From Phragmites australis (taxonomy: Eukaryota; Streptophyta; Magnoliopsida; Poales; Poaceae), in the NCBI RefSeq assembly GCF_958298935.1, contig NC_084921.1, positions 49,029,001 to 49,093,000 on the forward strand: a stretch of 64,000 nucleotides of DNA, given 5' to 3'. The notes below the pieces were generated by a model. That model made no database searches, was not told the DNA's origin, and saw nothing but the letters and a program-made list of their open reading frames with translations. How positions within the stretch are numbered: the first letter of the stretch is position 1; each line of letters starts with the position of its first letter. A program made the position numbers and the translations under genes. Positions 57,600 through 64,000 of this stretch are shown piece after piece.

Positions 57600-60500
57600 T
57601 GAAGAACAAGTGACTCATTGACTCCGGTTATTTGTGCCATATGACCGGAGATTCATCATGGTTCTCCGGCCTCGCCCCCGTGGAACGACACGAGTACATC
57701 ACATTCGGGGATGATCGGTAAAGAAGGGTGAAAACCAAATATATGGTAAGGGTGAATGAGAGTTTCACTCTTAAGGATGTGGTTTTGATGAAGCATCTGG
57801 GATACAACCTTCTTTCTATATCTCAGTTGTTGGATAAGGACTTGTAAGTGCGTTTTAAATACAATACTTCTCGATGATTTGTCAGATTTCTAGAGTTGGA
57901 AGAGTTTTTGGAGCTAATTTGTCTGAGTCTTTTGGTTCTTCTTGTTGTTTGATTGCTTAACTTTGTTTTTAGCTTTGAATGTGGCATAAAAGACTAGGAC
58001 ACTTGAGCTTTGATTTGCTTACTCGTTTGAGTACCCTAGGCTTGATCAAAGGATTGCCCAAGCTCAAGTTTGATAAGAATATTGTTTGTGCTCCTTGTAG
58101 ATATGGCAAGATGGTTGTCGTCTCCCATCCACTAGTTAATATGGTGATGACTGATCGACCGGGAGAATTTCTCCATATGGACACTATTGGTCCTTTTCAA
58201 GTTCGTTCGGCAGTTAAAGTTGTATATTCTTGTCATTGTTGATGATTACACTCGCTACTCTTGGGTCTTCTTTCTTGTGAGCAAGGATGAAGTGCTCTCA
58301 CACTTTCGGAACTTGACTTTGAGATTGTCTAAGTAACTTCCTGATACATTGGAAGCAATTCGCGGTGATAATAGCACAGAGTTCAAGAACTATCTCTTTG
58401 ATGCTTTCTGTCTTGAGTGTGGTATTGAGATCAATTTTCTGCCCCACGCACCCCTCAACAGAATGGCATGGTTGAGAAGAAGAAACGCACTTTGGTGGAG
58501 ATGGCTAGGATGATGCTCGATGAGTATAGGACTCCTAGGAAGTTTTGGGCTGAGGCTATTAGCATTGTTTGCTGCATCTCTAATCGAATTTTCTTCGCTC
58601 GATCTTGAATTTGACTTCTTATGAGTTATGTTTTAGGAGGAAACCAAAAGTTTCTCATTTGAGAGTTTTTGGTTGTTAATGTTTCATCCTGAAGCATGGC
58701 AATCTTGATAAGTTCGAGTCATATTCTTTCGATGGTATTTTTTAGGGGTATTCACTTCATGGCCATTCTTACAGGGTTCTTAATTTTGACACTAACACCA
58801 TCATAGAGTTATGTGATGTGACATTTGATAAATCAACCCCTTGTGTTAGCCCTATCTTTAAGTGTGCAGGTGATCAGAAAATGAGCAAAAGCATCTTTGT
58901 AGATTAGGACCTTCCAGCTTTCAGGGATGATGAGGATGTCCACTACTTCCTTTTACCACACTTGCTCCTAAGCTAGTTCCTATCTCTTTGACACAGGCAG
59001 AGGGTCCTACAACTTCTACTTCTACTTATACTTTAGTTGCCTTCGAGTTTGCACCAGCTATATTTAAAGGGAGATTGTCTCACAGCGTGAGGCCCCTCAA
59101 CACATTCAGCGATGACATCTCCCACAACAGATCATCGACGATCTTGGTGAGAGGGTAACAAGGTTCAAATCCGCTTCTCATGATCACTTTATTGATTCTA
59201 CATTCATTGCTTCGTTTGAGCCCTACAATGTTGGACATGCTCTTTCTGATTTAAGTTAGGTCAATACCATGCATGAAGAGTTAGAAAATATTGAGAGAAA
59301 TAAAGTTTGGGTTCTTGTAGAACTACCTCCCAATGTTCACTCAATAGGCACAAAATGGGGTTTCAAAAAAAAAATAGGGGGAGGATAGGATGGTTGTTAG
59401 AAATAAGGTTAGACTAGTGTCTTAGGATTTCACTCAGATTGAGGAAATAGACTTTGGAGATATATTTGCATCTGTAGCTAGACTAGAAGCTATTAGTATC
59501 ATTCTTGCACTCTTGGTATCCCAGGGTTTCAAGTTGTTTCAAATGGATGTTAAGAGTGTGTTCCTAAATAGTTTTATAGAGGAAGATGTCTATATCAAGC
59601 AACCCCAGGCTTTTAGAATCCCAAATACCCATATAGAGTCTACAAGTTTCAAAAAGCTTTGTATAGACTTAAGCAAGCATCGAGAGCTTGGTATGATAGG
59701 CTTAAGTCTTTCTTGATTGGGCATGGGTATGTGATGGGGTCAGTGGATAAAACTTTGTTCACTCGCAAGCATGTAAATGATTTTCTACTTATTCAGATTT
59801 ACATGGATGATATCATTTTTTGGCTCTTTTATGCACTTATGGTCAAGTTTGTAGAAACTATGAGTAGGGAGTTCGACATGTCAATGATGGATGAGCTCAA
59901 CTTCTTACTTAGACTGCAAATCAAGCAATGCAAGCAATGTGTATTCATCCACCAGACGGAGTACACTAAGAATTTGTTGAAGAAATTCGATATGAGCGAT
60001 GTTAAGCCCTTAGCGACACCGATGGCTACTTCAAGAGTACAAGAGTATAATTGACTCCCTCCTGTACCTAACAGCGACAAGACCTGATATCCACTTCGTC
60101 GTATGTTTGTTTGCTCGCTTTCAGGTATCACTGAGGACGTCTAACCGCCAAGCAGTGAAACGTATTCTAACACTCTCAAGTATGGTCTTTGTTTTTCTGT
60201 ATTTTTTTCTCTTTCTCTTCAAGGTTTTTTGGATGCGAATTTTATTAGTTGTAGAATTGATAGAAAGAGTACATTCAGTACTTGTCATTTCTTGGGTACT
60301 TCTCTTGTGTGTTGGTCTTCTCATAAGCAGTCTAGTGTTGCGCAATCTACTACTAAAACTGAATATATAGGTACTGCTAGCTGTTGCTCATAGATTTTGT
60401 GGATGATTGTTACTTTGAGGGACTATGAGTTAGGCTTCAAGAGTGTGCCACTTTTATGTGACAACACCAGTGCCATAAGCCTTGCAAATAACCCAATTTA

Positions 60501-60680
60501 ACACTCCAAAATCAAACACATAGATGTGAGATTACACTTCTTATAAGACTATAATAAGAAGTGAGACATTGAGTTGAGCTACATAGATACCCAACACTAG
60601 CTAGCCGATATCTTTACTAAGCCTCTAGGTACAACAAGATTTGCTTATTTGAAGGGTGAGCTTGGAATGTGTCATCACTA
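57600..60680 (+). pseudogene. copia pol: protease, integrase, reverse transcriptase, RNase H
   Basis: Protease: LIDSGYLCHMTGDSSWFS (about 57615-57670) and LGYNLLSISQLLDKDL. GAG-pre-integrase: WHKRLGHLSFDLLTRLSTLG (57979 onward) to FLHMDTIGPFQVR. Integrase core: YTRYSWVFFLVSKDE, EAIRGDNSTEFKNY, then TPRKFWAEAI. Reverse transcriptase: FKLFQMDVKSVFLN, YRLKQASRAWYDRLKSFL and the catalytic IYMDDIIF (about 59800). RNase H: SSVAQSTTKTEYIGTA, LCDNTSAISLANNP. The pieces lie in all three forward frames with many stops, so no functional polyprotein can be made. Confidence 0.88.
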
Positions 60681-62094
60681 TGGTATTGTGTGAGGGGGAG
60701 TTGTTCTTGTACATACTCTATCCTACTTTTGTTACATTTGCATTGCATCTCATCATGTAAGATAAACATAGTAGTTGAGTTTTGACTTGTATGTTTTTAG
60801 TATTTTCTGTTGCTAGACTCGAATTTGGACTAAGCTAAGTAGTTGTGCGGAGCAAGCTTTTAATCTTAGGGTTATCTTGATGCTTTGACATGAAATATTT
60901 TAAGCAAGCTAGCTTTTCTAAACATAAAATTTGGCAATTTTATGAATCATGTAGACTATGAAATGTTACATTCTCCATGTTCGTAATTGTTTTGGCCTAA
61001 TCAATGCTTGTATTAAGGCTAGTTTGATGAATATTTTGTTTTGGGCTTCTTGATTCAAGATAGTTGATTGAAGAATATTACACTATATTTATATCTTTGT
61101 CAAATGGTTAACTCATAATATAACCTTAGGAGAACATATGTTTCTTGTGTCGCAAAGATAATATTTGACTTGATCATATGAAAACTTGATAATGTATGCA
61201 AATTGGAACAATTTTGAGAAATCAGGTTTCTTGTGCTAAAATATAATCTAATATGGTTGTCTTGAAGCATATAGGTATTTATCGTACCCAGTCGCGCGAT
61301 ACTTCGCTGGTAAGAGACAACTTGAGGATAAAAAGAAAAAACAAAGAAATGTGCTTCGATGTTATAATTTTTAATCACTTGATCTAACTAAGTCTTGGTT
61401 TCATATGTGAGCATTTGCAAAGGTTATTATCACAAATGCTTGTTTGTCTAGTTTGAGATTGAAGTTTGCTAGTTCCTAATGTCTATATTGCCTCGACATG
61501 AGTGGATGCTTATGTGGTGGTCACTTTTAACATGATTCGGCTATGTGAACTTAAATACACAAATAATTCTTCAGTTTAGCTTATGTAGCTTCAAGTTCTT
61601 ATGACAATGTATCTTTTATTAGCCTTTGTGCGATTGTGAACTCCACATTCTACTCTATGTAGCCCTTTAATGCTTCTAGCATTTACAAATGCTTTATGGT
61701 ATACTTGTGAAAGCTCCTTAGGATAGCATATTCATATATTATATGGTGTTTTGTTCTTGATGTTTGCATTGATAAAGGGGGAGAAATGATGAAAAGGAGG
61801 GTATGAAAAATATGCACTAAGCCACAAAGAAAAATCTTGCATAATAAAAGATGGAGAAAATCTAAGAATATGTGATAAATGTGCATTCATTAAGGGGTAG
61901 CATTTGTGTATTTTTGAGCTTTTGAGGTCTTTGGCTCATCTCTACCTCTCTTAGAGATTCTGCAATCTTTATTATGTCAAGTGATATTTTCTGCTCCTTC
62001 TCGAATTCTTGGTAACTTGGATGAGCTTCTTGTACTATCTTCAAACCATTCTTTTTTCTTTGTGATGTTATCAATGCACTCATCAAGGGGGAAA
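60681..62094 (+). other. 3' non-coding spacer of the copia element with purine tracts
   Basis: AT-rich, without an envelope-like frame. GTGAGGGGGAG (60690), AAAGGGGGAG (61775) and CAAGGGGGAAAT (62084) are polypurine-tract-like; the last one abuts the 3' LTR and is the likely plus-strand primer. Confidence 0.6.
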
Positions 62095-64000
62095 TTAAAA
62101 AACCAACTTGAAATGAGCCCTGGTATATACGTGATGAGTGATTGATATGCGTGTTGATTTAGTTTAATGTTCTTGATATTGTATAGGCATGTTTGTATAC
62201 TACAATGTTGATCTGGACTAACCAAAGTTGCGTAAGAATTGGACTCGGCGTTTCTATGTTCAAGAAGATTGTGCACGTCTGATGATCTGGCGTTGTGGAA
62301 AATGAATGCACCGGATGGTCCGGTGTTCAGACCAAGTACACACCAAAGTAATGAAACTAAGAAGTAAAAACTCAAGTGCATGCCGAATGATCTGGCGATT
62401 AAGAGATATGAACGCCTTAGTATTTCTTACAAAGAGCCTGCAAGTTGGTTTTGGTGGGCCAAGTACTCACCGAATTGTCCGATGATGCTAGATATGAACG
62501 CCGGAGATAGCTAGATCATTTCTTGAAGAAAGTTTGCAAAACTTGGGTCTGGCAAAGTTGTGCTTGCTAGATGTTCCGGTGCTGGGTTGATGAGCACATC
62601 GGGTATTTTTTGCAGAGAGGATTTCAAATTGCGTGGTCTGAAGAGTTGCACACGCTGGATGGTCTGGCGCTTAGGAGGTGTGCACGTCAGACCATCCGGC
62701 ATTCATAATTTATATGAGATGTGCTTTAACTAAGGATTTTGATTATAGACTAATCTATAATGAAATTGGATATATGTGTTTGCTTTTCTAATATTATGAG
62801 GTGATGGATGCAACTTGGTGGTCGACGACAGGATGATCGAGGCCTAGCGGGGTGCTTGGTGCTGGACAATCGATGATGCTGGGCAGAGTTAATGGTGATC
62901 CTAGTTGTACACATAAAGGCTAGGCAAATATGGAATGAAGGATGTAAACGACGTGTTGACAAAGTCAAAAGAAGGGGATATCAGTGCAAGTGATAAGGTT
63001 GCCCGAGGGATGGGAGCGGGAGAGACTTGTCAGCGGTCAAGATCGTAAGATGGAGTACAGACGTCGACATCAGGATGCTTGCTTGAGGTCGAAGCAGCAT
63101 AGTGAGTCACACTTTGAGAAGCGTGCAAGGTGATTTCATGGTTTGACCTCAAAATCGTAGAGGGATAGAGTGAACGTGGCATTATCATGAAGCAAGTATC
63201 GAGGTAGAGCTAAGTCGTGAAGGTGTCATGGCCATTTGATAGACGGAGAGGAAAATGGACCGAAATGTCCCGATGGTAGGTAGAAGGCCATTGTAAGCGA
63301 GGGGTATTTTGAGAACAAGGAAAGTTAAGGGCTAAGGCACCTCCTTAGGCTTATAAATAGAGGGATAGAGCTATATGAGAGCCTTGAACTAGGCATTTGA
63401 GAGCCTAGTGATTGGTTCTAGAGGAGAGGAGATGATAAGCTTAGCCTTTATAACATGTTAGAGCTTTTGTGAGAGGAATATACTTTGTAATCTGTCTAAA
63501 ATAGGGTTGATCTCTGTGCTTAATGAAGTTTATTTTCTCGAATGAGCTTGTGTTCTTCTCCTTGTAGTCTTCTTCTTTTGGTTCCCTTTCTTCTCTTGCA
63601 AGTTTTTCTTTTTCAGTTGTGATTTTCATATTCCTTTCTGAGCTGCAGTTTTTCCACCCTTATGAAGTTGATCTCTTTGTTGCTAGCGGCATAAAATACA
63701 CGTACAATAGTACAAATTTAGGTATCATATTTTCTTGCCTCTAAGTCATCAATGTGGAGAGTTTCTTCACCCGGTGACCATCTTCTTGAATTTCTTTCAA
63801 AGTTGTGGGCTTTTTGTGACTAGGATCATGTAATGGTCTTAAAAGGAATCTTTTGTTCGTATCTCATCCATAGTCACATGTTATTGGTTCTTTTCTTTGT
63901 TTCTCTCTATTTGCTTTCACTTGAATTTTTGGAGTGTGTTGGGTGAAACAAAGGAGAAGGCCATCTGATTCGAAAGAATTTGATGAGGCACCTATTCATC
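62095..64000 (+). repeat. copia 3' LTR (incomplete at window end)
   Basis: It aligns with the solo LTRs at 12583-14461 (+) and 4989-6462 (-). It carries near-palindromic CACCGGATGGTCCGGTG at about 62309 and diverged copies at about 62279, 62383, 62470, 62657 and 62687 (the last inverted). The LTR terminus lies beyond 64000. Confidence 0.8.

Larger units (their letters stand above)
54955..64000 (+). mobile_element. Ty1/copia retrotransposon (SIRE/Maximus-like), decayed, runs off the window
   Basis: Order on +: 3' stub of the 5' LTR (54955-55086), primer-binding site (55087-55100), gag, protease, integrase, reverse transcriptase, RNase H, a 1.4-kb non-coding spacer, and a 3' LTR that continues past 64000. 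The copia order (integrase before reverse transcriptase) is clear. Many stops and frameshifts are present and most of the 5' LTR is missing, so the copy is inactive. Confidence 0.9.

Noticed and set aside
1..64000. A bacterial-style defence, secretion or biosynthetic system
   Set aside because: The whole window is explained by plant split genes, a tRNA and plant transposable elements.

Overview
The window is nuclear DNA of a grass (Poaceae, probably panicoid). The evidence is split genes with GT-AG introns, a plant tRNA-Val(CAC), and dense, nested grass-type transposable elements (PIF/Harbinger, Stowaway, copia and gypsy LTRs, a DUF4283-type LINE). No bacterial, plasmid or CRISPR feature is present. 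Only three host genes are supported: an aldo-keto reductase (AKR4C type, seven exons, + strand, 28530-32086), a PRA1 family protein gene (seven exons, - strand, 41451-51336), and tRNA-Val (- strand, 53135-53208).

Layout. 0-5 kb holds a decayed MULE transposase fragment, a 232-bp tandem duplication, and a 3-kb element with long terminal inverted repeats that carries a broken GRF zinc-finger gene. 5-6.5 kb is a solo copia LTR (- strand). 6.9-9 kb is a segment U1 with a 331-bp Harbinger MITE, followed by a truncated AKR pseudogene. 11.9-20.5 kb is a second, diverged copy of that segment (U2), expanded by a 1.9-kb solo copia LTR and by a complete-looking 5.77-kb PIF/Harbinger element. That element has an uninterrupted two-exon DDE transposase and a convergent three-exon Myb/SANT-like helper. 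21.3-26.9 kb is a gypsy element whose 3' LTR is split by a 3.1-kb solo LTR with a perfect 5-bp target duplication. 27-34 kb holds Stowaway MITEs and the intact AKR gene. 36-37.3 kb is a solo gypsy LTR with a 76-bp minisatellite. 41.5-51.3 kb is the PRA1 gene, with a 5.9-kb LINE in intron 5 and an 871-bp solo LTR in intron 1. 55-64 kb is a decayed SIRE/Maximus-like copia element that runs out of the window.

How it fits together. The U+AKR arrangement occurs twice, which suggests an old tandem duplication of the AKR locus: one copy was truncated and the other kept its gene while transposons pushed its parts apart. The Harbinger element and two MITEs (7.5 and 51.6 kb) share ends and about 100 bp of subterminal sequence, so source and passengers sit in one window. 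The PRA1 reading frame remains intact across all seven exons although its introns have grown to nearly 10 kb. All calls come from reading the sequence; no database search was run.
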